Shown here: positions 16,236-24,575 of the stretch, one piece after another
Layout: the number at the start of each line of letters is the position of its first letter
Position numbering within the stretch: position 1 is the stretch's first letter
Source of the DNA: Comamonadaceae bacterium
GTDB taxonomy: Bacteria > Pseudomonadota > Gammaproteobacteria > Burkholderiales > Burkholderiaceae_C
Direction of reading: 5' to 3'
Length of the DNA stretch: 25,997 nucleotides
Assembly (NCBI GenBank): GCA_947464665.1
Contig: CANHXV010000006.1
Span: forward strand, 1 to 25,997
Position numbers and translations under genes: made by a program
The notes under the pieces: generated by a model
Databases searched by the model: none
Told to the model about the DNA's origin: nothing
Seen by the model: the letters and a program-made list of their open reading frames with translations, nothing else

Positions 16236-18481
16236 CAGAATCTCCTTGAAGACATAGATTCACTGGCAAGCGCGTGCTGGGTTTGACGCCTGCGCCAAGC
16301 TCGCCACGCTGGCCATGCAAGCACAAATAGTAAGGTAAGCAGCAAAAGTACTGGCCACCAAATGGCTTGATTCCACTCCTTGATTTTGCGTGCTCTCAAT
16401 TCAGAGTCAATTTTTAAATACGGCAAGTTGTCACGGATGATGTTTGACGGCTTGCCATTTCCCACCCATTGGTGATAAGCGCCGCCAAACTCTTCCGACC
16501 AGCCATAAAGCAAAGGCATCTCCTCTTGCATGAGGGCAATCATTTTGCCGATGAGTTCAGCGCGTTCGGGAGTGTCGTCTAAGTCCTTCATGCGGTCAAA
16601 CAACAGGTCAAATTCAGGCAACGCAAAATTGCTTGCATTTTCTCCGTCAAATTTGGCCTTGGCATTGGGCCCATACAACAAGAACAAGAAGTTTTCGGGA
16701 TCAGGGTAATCTGCAAGCCAACCCCAGAAAAAAAACTGAGAAGAGCCTTTCCTCATCTTGTCCTGAAAACGGTTGTAGTCTGTGTTTCGGATCTCAATTT
16801 GGATGTTCAATTTTGCAAATTGCTTGGCCACCCAGTCCAGCCTGGCTTTGTAACCCGGGCCAACGCCTTGCGTGTCGTAATTCAAGACCAAGGGTTGGCC
16901 TGTTTTTGAATCTCGCCCGTTGGGATATCCTGCTTCAGCCAGTAATTTTTTGGCAACCTCAATCGACTTGCGTTTGTATTTGCCATCATCGGCAAAATCA
17001 TAGACCACAGGATTGGGTTTTGACAGCTTGTTACCAAACAACCCTGGCACCACCACGCTGTGATTGACTTGGGCACGATCATCTTCAAAGATAGAAACAT
17101 ATTCTTCAAAATCAAATGCGATGGCCAAAGCTTGTCGCAATTTCTTATTGCGAATGCGTTCTTCTGAGGTTTTACCAAGACCCACAACCGGATCTAGCCA
17201 GTTGAAGCCGAAATGCCAAAAGCCCACTTGGATGGTGCTGGGCAATTGGATCTTTCTTTCAAGCAATTCTTGAGCTCGTCCCGTCCCGTCTTGAATGGAA
17301 ACTTGGTAACCGATACCGGGCTCTCCCCTTTCCAATTGTGGAATATCGTAATAGCCTTGAATGAATTTGGTCGCTACCGAAGTTCCCTCTTTTTCAATGA
17401 CAGACACCATCTTGTCAACAAAGGGCGTTGGCTTGCCGCAGTCCTTGAGTAGCCCTTTCGCTTCGTCGTCAGCCTCGCCTTCGCAGGGGTAAGGTACACC
17501 TCGATAATTTGGATTCCGAACCAATTCCATACGAGCATTAGGTATGTACTCTGTCAGCATGTAAGGCCCTGTTCCAACAGGCCAAGTGTCTGGATTTAGA
17601 TTGCGACGGGACATACCTGCTTGAGCATAGAACGCATCGACCTCCCAAGGGATGGGTGCGAAAAAAGTCATGGCCAACCAATATTTAAATTGCGGGTATT
17701 TCCCGACCACGCGAATTCTCAATGTATGCGAGTCAACCACTTCGACCCCAGACAAATCATGGACCCTAAAATCTAGCCATGGCAAATGACCCAAGACCCC
17801 AACTTCTTTTGCTGACTTACCCGTTTTGAAACTTTCGTTAAAGACTTTGATCTTTTTGCCATAGTCTGCCAAACCAACGATTTTTTCAGAAAGAAAACCA
17901 AAGGATGGTGACTTGACTCGCGGGGTTGCCAATCGTTTGATGGCATAGGCGTAATCTTCCGCCAACAACTCCCGCGTTCCCATGAATTCAAAATCATAAG
18001 GCCGACGTATGCCTTCAATTTCCGACTCTTTCAATGACAAATAGCGATGTTGTCCATCAGCTGTCTTGGCAAAAGCAGGATGCGGTTGAAAAAGAATGCC
18101 TGGTTGAATTTTGAGTTCAAAAACACTCTCATTAATTTGCTCGGCATCTGTTTGAACAGGCAATTCCTGCCCACTTTTTCCCAGAAATTTCACCTTGGGC
18201 AACTCTGTCAGTGTCCGAGGTTCCAATTCGTAGGGACGCTTCAGATAATGGTATTTCAGGGGGGGTTCGTAGACGGCATAGGTCCAGGGAGTTTCATTGT
18301 TGCTGTATGAAGAAGTGGAATCTAGGTACTTGGGTGATTCTGAGTAAGAACTGAAAAGAACATTTTCTGACAGCGACTGCTTTGAAACCGGTTGATTGGT
18401 GACTTGGTCACAACCCAATAGCAAACCGTTCAGACTGATGACAAGTCCAACAAAACCCAATTTGCGAAATCTATAAATCAC
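16235..18481 (-). CDS. Peptide-type ABC importer solute-binding lipoprotein (family 5) with C-terminal membrane helix
   Basis: The product is a family 5 extracellular solute-binding protein (DppA/OppA/YejA class), about 748 residues. Family marks include TWPVGTGPYMLTEYIPNARMELVRNPNYRG and the later RNKKLRQALAIAFDFEEY and FFWGWLADYPDPENFLFLLY segments. The N-terminus is a lipoprotein signal: basic IYRFRKLG, a hydrophobic stretch, then LLLGC with Asp after the Cys (codon at 18410-18412). In enterobacteria Asp at +2 keeps lipoproteins in the inner membrane. Unusually, the C-terminus has a hydrophobic helix (AIWWPVLLLLTLLFVLAWPAW, encoded about 16301-16369) followed by arginines. Start 18481 (GTG) is preferred because AGGTGG lies eight bases upstream; an in-frame GTG at 18493 would add four residues but has no ribosome binding site. 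First gene of the importer operon, divergent from the TonB receptor. Confidence 0.88.
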   Translation of the reverse strand: MIYRFRKLGFVGLVISLNGLLLGCDQVTNQPVSKQSLSENVLFSSYSESPKYLDSTSSYSNNETPWTYAVYEPPLKYHYLKRPYELEPRTLTELPKVKFLGKSGQELPVQTDAEQINESVFELKIQPGILFQPHPAFAKTADGQHRYLSLKESEIEGIRRPYDFEFMGTRELLAEDYAYAIKRLATPRVKSPSFGFLSEKIVGLADYGKKIKVFNESFKTGKSAKEVGVLGHLPWLDFRVHDLSGVEVVDSHTLRIRVVGKYPQFKYWLAMTFFAPIPWEVDAFYAQAGMSRRNLNPDTWPVGTGPYMLTEYIPNARMELVRNPNYRGVPYPCEGEADDEAKGLLKDCGKPTPFVDKMVSVIEKEGTSVATKFIQGYYDIPQLERGEPGIGYQVSIQDGTGRAQELLERKIQLPSTIQVGFWHFGFNWLDPVVGLGKTSEERIRNKKLRQALAIAFDFEEYVSIFEDDRAQVNHSVVVPGLFGNKLSKPNPVVYDFADDGKYKRKSIEVAKKLLAEAGYPNGRDSKTGQPLVLNYDTQGVGPGYKARLDWVAKQFAKLNIQIEIRNTDYNRFQDKMRKGSSQFFFWGWLADYPDPENFLFLLYGPNAKAKFDGENASNFALPEFDLLFDRMKDLDDTPERAELIGKMIALMQEEMPLLYGWSEEFGGAYHQWVGNGKPSNIIRDNLPYLKIDSELRARKIKEWNQAIWWPVLLLLTLLFVLAWPAWRAWRRRQTQHALASESMSSRRF

Positions 18482-18514
18482 AGGAAAAACCACCTAAAGC
18501 ATGTGTTGGAACGT

Positions 18515-18544
18515 ACTCTAGGCTATTTTTCAAGATGTGGTCAA
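18515..18544 (-). promoter_or_regulatory. Candidate promoter of the peptide ABC operon
   Basis: On the minus strand TTGACC (complement of 18539-18544; five of six to consensus) and TAGAGT (complement of 18515-18520; four of six) are 18 bases apart. Transcription would start near 18508, about 27 bases before the GTG at 18481. Assigned by eye. Confidence 0.4.
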
Positions 18545-18673
18545 TGAACAGGAAGGAATGAAATATTTCTTTGAAGTGGAACCCTTCAATTTCATTGAAA
18601 CATGAAGTCTAAACCGACAGTGTTGTTAAAACCACAAAAAGCGTCAAGGGCATTTGCGAAATTAAACGATAAC

Positions 18674-18689
18674 ATTAAGTTAACTTAAT
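18674..18689. promoter_or_regulatory. Perfect 16-base palindrome upstream of the TonB receptor gene
   Basis: ATTAAGTTAACTTAAT is a perfect palindrome 37 bases before the receptor ATG, inside an AT-rich leader. GATAA (18668-18672) and TTATC (18689-18693) lie near its edges in inverted orientation, faintly like a Fur box, though their spacing is not symmetric about the palindrome. It could be an operator, or chance in AT-rich DNA. Confidence 0.35.
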
Positions 18690-18700
18690 TATCAATTTAA

Positions 18701-18712
18701 TAAGAATTCTTA
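18701..18712. promoter_or_regulatory. Perfect 12-base palindrome upstream of the TonB receptor gene
   Basis: TAAGAATTCTTA is a second perfect palindrome, 11 bases downstream of the first and 14 bases before the receptor ATG. Its closeness to the start codon means a bound protein could block transcription initiation, or the RNA could form a weak hairpin over the ribosome entry site. Function unproven. Confidence 0.28.
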
Positions 18713-18726
18713 AAGATTATTTCTAG

Positions 18727-21378
18727 ATGAAATTTCGTTTTGGCCCCCTTAATTTAGTCGTCATTTCATGCTGCCTTGGCTTGACTGTAGTTCCTACCGC
18801 AGTCATGGCTCAAAACATACAGTCCATAGAAGTGACCGGATCTCGAATCAAGAGAATTGATTCAGAAACCGCTTCACCGATTCAAATCATCACGCGTGAA
18901 CAAATTGATCGCTTGGGCGCTGCATCTGTTTCAGAAATGATGAAGTCAATTCCAGTCTCGAATACGGGCATCATTGATGGCAATGAAGTTGCTAGCTATA
19001 CACCAGGCGCAGGGGGTGTATCACTTCGTGGACTGGGCCCACAGGCGACATTGGTTTTAATCAATGGCCGTCGCATTGCACCATTTGGTTTTGCCTCCGG
19101 TGGCCAGCAAACTTTTGTTGACGTTAATTCCATCCCAATGGACGTCATACAAAGAATTGAAGTTCTGTTAGATGGTGCCTCTGCCATTTATGGCTCAGAT
19201 GCTATGGGTGGCGTAGTCAACATCATCTTGCGAAAGGATTATCAAGGATTCACACTCAGTGCCAATGCAGGTCAATCGATCGCTTTCGGTGATGCAGCCA
19301 ACCAATCTGTATCAGCCACATTTGGCAAGGGATCTCTTGCCCAAGATGGCTACAACTTGATGGGTAATTTTTCACACAATGAACGCGATGGCGTGAGGGC
19401 TACTGAACGGCCTATGTCATCCACCGCCAATTTTTCAAGGTTCGGATTGCCAGATTACAGATCTAGCTATTCATATCCAGGTAATTTGTACACCGTTGGA
19501 GGCAGTTCTGGATCTGGCGCGGCATTCAAAGCACCTTCAACAGGTTGCACGCCAATCGCCGATGGAAGCGCGCTCAATGGCCGTTGCAGTTACGACCCAG
19601 CGATGTTCACGGACATCATTGCTAAAACGCAAAGAGACAATTTATTTTTAGCTGGCACATTCAATCTATCAGGTGGAAACCAGCTGTTTGGTGATTTGGC
19701 AATTGGCAGATCAACTTTTCTACAGAACTCTGCAAGTTACAGCACCAGTACTTATTACAGTACTGAAACCATTCCATACGCAGCCATTACGCTTCCAGTG
19801 GGCCACCCTAACAACCCTTACTCAACCGAAATGGCATTGCGATATCGCTTCGCTGATGTTCCTAGAACGACTGAGGCGACCACCCATACAGTTCGAGCTG
19901 TTATCGGTCTCAAAGGAACTTGGATGGGATGGGATGGACAAACTGCACTGGTGCACTCAACATCCAACACCAGCTTGACATACAAGGGCTTTATCAATGA
20001 CAGAGTACTTCTGAGTGATGTACTAGACACCAACTACAAAGCAAAAAACAGCTTTGTCTTTGGCAACCCCTCTGCTAACTCCGCCTCTTTGATGTCTCGT
20101 CTCTATCCAAGTTTGTCGGACACGGGCAAAACATCCACCGTTTCCGCAGACATCAGTGGCAGTCGTGAATTGATGCAACTTGCCGGTGGTCCCTTGAGTA
20201 TTGCGGTAGGTGGTGAGGTACGCCGTGAAAGCTTCATGAGCACGCCTGACCCAATGACGGCATCGGGCGCAATCAGTGTTTTAGGCTCAGCGGGTGCCAA
20301 CGGGAATAGAACAGTGAGTTCTGTCTACACGGAACTTTCAGCGCCCATTGTCAAAAATCTTGAAACTTCGTTGGCGGCCCGAATCGACAACTACAGTGAT
20401 TTTGGCTCTGCTGTCACTCCAAAAGCCTCTGCAAAATGGAAGATTGCGCCAAACTTTGCTTTGCGTGGCACTTACTCTGAAGGATTTAGAGCGCCTGCAT
20501 TGACCGAAACCTCCTCATCGCCTGGTAAAGGATTTTATTCAGGTTTGACAGATCCAAAGCTGTGTCCTACCCCTGACGTCAACAATGAAAACTGTCATTT
20601 AAGTGTCGAATCAATTTCCGGCTCCAACCCTAAGCTCAAGCCCGAATACTCCAAAAGCAGAACGATTGGATTTGTTTGGGATCCCGTCGAAAATGTTTCA
20701 TTGACTGTTGATTCTTTTCGAATCAAGCGAAGGGATGAAATCAGCTCGATTGATCCAGATTACTTAATGGCCCACGAAGCTGACTATCCTGGATTTGTGG
20801 TTCGTGACCCTTCCACTGGTGTCATCAAACAATTCAATTTGCTCTATACAAACCTTGGATCAACGTCCATTAAAGGTACAGATGTTGACCTGAGATTTCG
20901 TCAAAATTTGGATGGAATGGGTCAATTAACCTACAACATGACCTACAACAGATTGCCAAAATACTTGGTTGCTGCCGTCAAGGGTGCTGCTGAGGAGCAA
21001 TGGGCTGGCACCTACACACAGCCTATCGAAAGAATACGTTTTGCCACCTTATGGGACTTTGGTCCTTGGGTAGCGGGCTTAACTTTGAATCACACAGGCT
21101 CCTTCTCTAGAGCTTACACATACGCTTCAATGGGCTCTTGCCCTTATGCAAACACTTCACGGCCTGAATACTGCACTGTTGAGAACTGGGATACTGCAGA
21201 TCTTTTCGTTGGATACAAGGGCATCCAAAATCTTGATTTGGGCATGACCCTCCAAAATATCGAAAACAAAACAGCGCCTTATGATGACCGAAGGTTAGCT
21301 CGCTACACCCTTTACAGTCCAATGTTTCACAACGCTTTAGGCCGGTACATGTCGATCAGAGCGAAGTACAGCTTCTAA
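18727..21378 (+). CDS. TonB-dependent outer-membrane receptor
   Basis: The 883-residue protein is a TonB-dependent receptor, an energised outer-membrane importer. A signal peptide ends at about AVMA-28. A short N-terminal segment with IEVTGSRI (34-41) resembles the TonB-box region of one large receptor class. The plug domain covers about 45-165 (SPIQIITREQIDRLGAASVS, SLRGLGPQATLVLINGRRIA, RIEVLLDGASAIYGSDAMGG). The beta-barrel extends to the terminal Phe, with the SGSNPKLKPEYSKSRTIGF motif at about 628-646. Cys pairs C274/C287, C613/C623 and C805/C816 may be disulfides in extracellular loops. There is no secretin/TonB short N-terminal signalling extension, so direct sigma/anti-sigma signalling is unlikely. 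No clear ribosome binding site is seen. It is divergent from a peptide ABC importer, suggesting but not proving a shared substrate. Confidence 0.93.
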   Translation: MKFRFGPLNLVVISCCLGLTVVPTAVMAQNIQSIEVTGSRIKRIDSETASPIQIITREQIDRLGAASVSEMMKSIPVSNTGIIDGNEVASYTPGAGGVSLRGLGPQATLVLINGRRIAPFGFASGGQQTFVDVNSIPMDVIQRIEVLLDGASAIYGSDAMGGVVNIILRKDYQGFTLSANAGQSIAFGDAANQSVSATFGKGSLAQDGYNLMGNFSHNERDGVRATERPMSSTANFSRFGLPDYRSSYSYPGNLYTVGGSSGSGAAFKAPSTGCTPIADGSALNGRCSYDPAMFTDIIAKTQRDNLFLAGTFNLSGGNQLFGDLAIGRSTFLQNSASYSTSTYYSTETIPYAAITLPVGHPNNPYSTEMALRYRFADVPRTTEATTHTVRAVIGLKGTWMGWDGQTALVHSTSNTSLTYKGFINDRVLLSDVLDTNYKAKNSFVFGNPSANSASLMSRLYPSLSDTGKTSTVSADISGSRELMQLAGGPLSIAVGGEVRRESFMSTPDPMTASGAISVLGSAGANGNRTVSSVYTELSAPIVKNLETSLAARIDNYSDFGSAVTPKASAKWKIAPNFALRGTYSEGFRAPALTETSSSPGKGFYSGLTDPKLCPTPDVNNENCHLSVESISGSNPKLKPEYSKSRTIGFVWDPVENVSLTVDSFRIKRRDEISSIDPDYLMAHEADYPGFVVRDPSTGVIKQFNLLYTNLGSTSIKGTDVDLRFRQNLDGMGQLTYNMTYNRLPKYLVAAVKGAAEEQWAGTYTQPIERIRFATLWDFGPWVAGLTLNHTGSFSRAYTYASMGSCPYANTSRPEYCTVENWDTADLFVGYKGIQNLDLGMTLQNIENKTAPYDDRRLARYTLYSPMFHNALGRYMSIRAKYSF

Positions 21379-21394
21379 ACCAAGCCTCTCTGAT

Positions 21395-21419
21395 GCCCCC
21401 TCTTCAAGGCGGTTTTTTT
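21395..21419 (+). terminator. Rho-independent terminator after the TonB receptor gene
   Basis: Sixteen bases after the receptor stop, GCC-C-CCT pairs with AGG-C-GGT around a five-base loop (one C-C mismatch), followed directly by a T run ending at 21419. The tail is strong and the stem moderate. It separates the receptor transcript from fabI. Confidence 0.65.
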
Positions 21420-21496
21420 ATGGCAATATCTTCAAAAAATCAAGAAGACCAGCTCGTGTCAAAATAGGCGATTCTTCAACATCATGAATGACAGAA

Positions 21497-22282
21497 ATGA
21501 GCTTTCTCCAAGGTAAAAAAATCCTCATCACAGGTGTCTTGTCCAACCGCTCTATTGCCTATGGCATTGCCAAGTCATGTCATGCTCAAGGCGCAGAGTT
21601 GGCCTTCAGCTATGTGGGTGAACGATTCAAAGAACGCATCACAGAATTCGCTGCAGACTTCAACTCAAAACTCATTTTTGATTGCGATGTTGGTGATGAT
21701 GCGCAAATTGACAAACTTTTCCATGACTTGTCGGTTCATTGGCCTCAGTTTGATGGGTTTGTCCACAGCATCGGGTATGCACCCAGAGAAGCCATTGCGG
21801 GTGATTTCATTGAAGGTCTGAGCAGAGAGGGTTTTAAGATTGCTCACGATATCAGTGCATACAGCTTTCCTGCCATGGCCAAAGCAGCTTTGCCCTATTT
21901 GCGCGAGGACTCAGCGCTTTTAACCCTCACATATTTGGGAGCGGTGAAGGTTGTACCCAACTACAATACCATGGGGCTTGCTAAGGCCTCACTTGAAGCT
22001 TCTGTGAGGTATCTGGCAGACTCTTTAGGCTCCAAAAAAATCCGAGTGAACGGCATCAGCGCTGGCCCAATCAAAACACTTGCTGCCAGCGGCATCAAAG
22101 ACTTTGGCAAAATTTTGAGTGCAGTCGCATCGGCTTCGCCAATTCGTCGCAACGTCACGATCGAAGATGTTGGCAATACGGCGGCCTTCCTCTTAAGCAA
22201 CCTGTCCTCTGGAATTTCGGCCGAAATTGTCTATGTAGATGGTGGTTTCAGTCATGTTGTCGGAGGCATTGCTGAGGCTTGA
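21497..22282 (+). CDS. fabI: Enoyl-[acyl-carrier-protein] reductase (NADH) FabI
   Basis: FabI reduces trans-2-enoyl-ACP in the last step of each fatty-acid elongation cycle. The 261-residue protein has the NAD-binding motif ITGVLSNRSIAYGIAK (11-26), SIGYAP (91-96), and the catalytic set Y146, Y156 and K163 (LTYLGA; NYNTMGLAK). The numbering is the same as in E. coli FabI. G93, whose mutation gives triclosan resistance in E. coli, is present, so a triclosan-sensitive type is expected. Start 21497 is preferred over the ATG at 21488 because related proteins begin at this residue (MxFLxGKKILITG); neither has a strong ribosome binding site. It is separated from the receptor gene by a terminator and convergent with the decarboxylase gene. 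Confidence 0.94.
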   Translation: MSFLQGKKILITGVLSNRSIAYGIAKSCHAQGAELAFSYVGERFKERITEFAADFNSKLIFDCDVGDDAQIDKLFHDLSVHWPQFDGFVHSIGYAPREAIAGDFIEGLSREGFKIAHDISAYSFPAMAKAALPYLREDSALLTLTYLGAVKVVPNYNTMGLAKASLEASVRYLADSLGSKKIRVNGISAGPIKTLAASGIKDFGKILSAVASASPIRRNVTIEDVGNTAAFLLSNLSSGISAEIVYVDGGFSHVVGGIAEA

Positions 22283-22291
22283 TGCCTCAGC
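22271..22291 (+). terminator. Stem-loop spanning the fabI stop codon, possible terminator
   Basis: GCTGAGGC (22271-22278) and GCCTCAGC (22284-22291) form a perfect 8-bp stem with loop TTGAT that contains the fabI stop codon. The downstream sequence CAAAGTGTCAGTTTT has a T tract only after about ten bases, so as a terminator it is imperfect. No T tract follows on the minus strand. It lies between two convergent genes only 22 bases apart. Confidence 0.45.
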
Positions 22292-22304
22292 CAAAGTGTC
22301 AGTT

Positions 22305-24575
22305 TTAAATCTGTACGCAATCAGCGTAATACCGCGTCACCCCATCAACACCCTTTTCTTCGACCAAACCATGAATGTCGGTTTCAAAACCAGGGCATTG
22401 CATGTTGAATTCTCTAGAGAATTTCAGGTAATCGACAATTTTCTTATTGAAGACTTCGCCTGGCACCAACAAGGGAATGCCAGGTGGATAAGGTGTGACC
22501 AGACCAACGGTGATGCGACCTTCTAAATCGTCAATGGGTACTCGCTCGGTTTTTCGTCTTGCAATTTGTGCGTAAGCATCAGCAGGCGTCATGGCGGGCT
22601 TGAGGTCAGACAAATACATTTCGGTCGTTAGGCGCGCAATGTCATATTTGGCATACAGCGCGTGAATGTGCTGGCACAAATCACGCAAGCCCATGCGCTC
22701 ATACTTAGGCTGCTTCTGACAAAACTCCGGCATGATGCGCCACATGGGTTGGTTGCGATCGTAATCGTCCTTGAATTGCTGTAAAGCAGTCAGCAAAGAA
22801 TTCCAGCGCCCTTTGGTAATGCCGATGGTGAACATGATGAAGAAACTGTACAAGCCTGTTTTTTCCACCACAACGCCGTGCTCTGTCAGAAACTTGGTGA
22901 GTACTGAAGCGGGAATGCCAGACTTGTCGAACTTGCCGTCCAAGTTCAAGCCGGGTGTGACGATGGTGGCCTTGATGGGGTCGAGCATGTTGAAGCCGTC
23001 GGCCATTTGGCCAAAGCCGTGCCACTTGCCACCCTTCTTTTTTGGGTCACTGCGCAGAATCCAATCCTCGGCGCGGCCAATGCCTTCGTCGACCAAATTT
23101 TCGGGCCCCCACACCTTGAACCACCAGTCCTTGCCATACTCGTCATCAACTTTACGCATGGCGCGGCGAAAGTCGAGGGCTTCAGCAATACTTTCCTCTA
23201 CCAGCGCCGTACCACCTGGCGGCTCCATCATGGCCGCCGCAACGTCACAGCTGGCAATGATGCTGTACTGAGGGCTGGTGCTGGTGTGCATCAAATACGC
23301 TTCGTTGAACAAATGACGATCTAACTTGGTGTTTTGCGAATCTTGGATGAGGACGTGACTGGCTTGGCTGATACCCGCCAAAAGTTTGTGGATCGATTGT
23401 GTAGCATAGACCAATGAATGTTTGGGCCGCGGACGTTTTTTGCCCATGGCATGGTAAGTGCCGTAAAAAGGATGGAACGCAGCGTGAGGCAACCATGCTT
23501 CATCGAAGTGAAGATTTTCAACATAACCATCAAGCATGCCTTTGATGGTTTCGGTGTTGTACAACACGCCGTCGTAGGTTGATTGCGTCAAGGTCATGAC
23601 CCTGGGCTTGACTTTTTTGGCATCAACGCCTTGGAGCAAGGGGTTGGCCTTGATCTTGGCCTGAATGCTGGCTAATTCAAATTCACTTTGTGGAATAGGT
23701 CCAATGATGCCGTAATGGTTGCGTGTTGGCTTCAAGAAAACTGGAATGGCGCCCGTCATGATGATGGCGTGCAAAATGGATTTGTGGCAGTTGCGATCGA
23801 CCACCACCACATCACCTGGTGCAACAGCGTGGTGCCACACCATCTTGTTGGATGTACTGGTGCCGTTGGTAACAAAGAAACAATGATCGGCATTGAAAAT
23901 GCGAGCTGCATTGCGTTCACTTTCACCGATGGCGCCGTTGTGATCCAACAACTGACCGAGTTCTTCTACCGCATTGCACACGTCTGCACGCAACATGTTT
24001 TCGCCATAAAATTGATGGTACATCTGCCCCACAGGGCTCTTTAAAAATGCCACACCACCCGAGTGACCGGGACAGTGCCAAGAGTAAGAGCCATCTTCGG
24101 CATAATCTAGCAAAGCTTTGAAGAACGGTGGTTGAACGCCTTCTAAATAACTTTTGGCTTCTCGAATAATGTGACGCGATACAAACTCTGGCGTGTCTTC
24201 GAACATGTGAATGAAGCCATGCAACTCACGTAAAATGTCGTTGGGTATGTGACGCGATGTTTTTGTTTCGCCATAGATGTAAATGGGAACATCTGCATTT
24301 TTGCGGCGAACTTCTTCTATGAAAGCCCGCAAACTTAAGACGGCAGGATCTAAATCGGGGCCAGGGGTGAACTCTTCGTCGTCAATCGACAATATGAAAG
24401 CACTGGCCCGCGACTGTTGTTGTGCAAACTGAGACAGATCGCCATAACTGGTTACACCCAGAACTTCAAAACCTTCTGTTTCAATGGCTTGAGCCAAAGC
24501 ACGGATACCCAGTCCCGAGGTGTTCTCAGAGCGGTAGTCTTCGTCAATGATGACGATCGGAAAACGAAATTTCAT
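22305..24575 (-). CDS. PLP-dependent arginine/lysine/ornithine decarboxylase
   Basis: The 756-residue protein belongs to the large fold-type I basic amino acid decarboxylases (AdiA, CadA/LdcC, SpeF group), which remove CO2 from Arg, Lys or Orn to give agmatine, cadaverine or putrescine. The N-terminal receiver-like wing domain spans about 1-145 (FRFPIVIIDEDYRSENTSGLG). PLP-site marks are TNGTSTSNK (236-244), H264 in DRNCHKS, D358 and W361 in FDEAWLPHAAFHP, and the Schiff-base lysine K397 in ATQSIHKLLAG. The C-terminal domain includes ERVPIDDLEGRITVGLVTPYPPGIPLLVPGE. The length is close to E. coli AdiA (755), but this does not fix the substrate. Start 24575 is chosen for the GGGGA upstream and because the domain begins there. 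The gene stands alone: no antiporter or adjacent regulator is seen. Confidence 0.88.
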   Translation of the reverse strand: MKFRFPIVIIDEDYRSENTSGLGIRALAQAIETEGFEVLGVTSYGDLSQFAQQQSRASAFILSIDDEEFTPGPDLDPAVLSLRAFIEEVRRKNADVPIYIYGETKTSRHIPNDILRELHGFIHMFEDTPEFVSRHIIREAKSYLEGVQPPFFKALLDYAEDGSYSWHCPGHSGGVAFLKSPVGQMYHQFYGENMLRADVCNAVEELGQLLDHNGAIGESERNAARIFNADHCFFVTNGTSTSNKMVWHHAVAPGDVVVVDRNCHKSILHAIIMTGAIPVFLKPTRNHYGIIGPIPQSEFELASIQAKIKANPLLQGVDAKKVKPRVMTLTQSTYDGVLYNTETIKGMLDGYVENLHFDEAWLPHAAFHPFYGTYHAMGKKRPRPKHSLVYATQSIHKLLAGISQASHVLIQDSQNTKLDRHLFNEAYLMHTSTSPQYSIIASCDVAAAMMEPPGGTALVEESIAEALDFRRAMRKVDDEYGKDWWFKVWGPENLVDEGIGRAEDWILRSDPKKKGGKWHGFGQMADGFNMLDPIKATIVTPGLNLDGKFDKSGIPASVLTKFLTEHGVVVEKTGLYSFFIMFTIGITKGRWNSLLTALQQFKDDYDRNQPMWRIMPEFCQKQPKYERMGLRDLCQHIHALYAKYDIARLTTEMYLSDLKPAMTPADAYAQIARRKTERVPIDDLEGRITVGLVTPYPPGIPLLVPGEVFNKKIVDYLKFSREFNMQCPGFETDIHGLVEEKGVDGVTRYYADCVQI

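Noticed and set aside
18668..18693. Fur box upstream of the TonB receptor gene
   Set aside because: GATAA and TTATC occur at the right kind of place, but they are not symmetric about the central palindrome and the core does not match the usual GATAATGATAATCATTATC. Not called as a Fur site.
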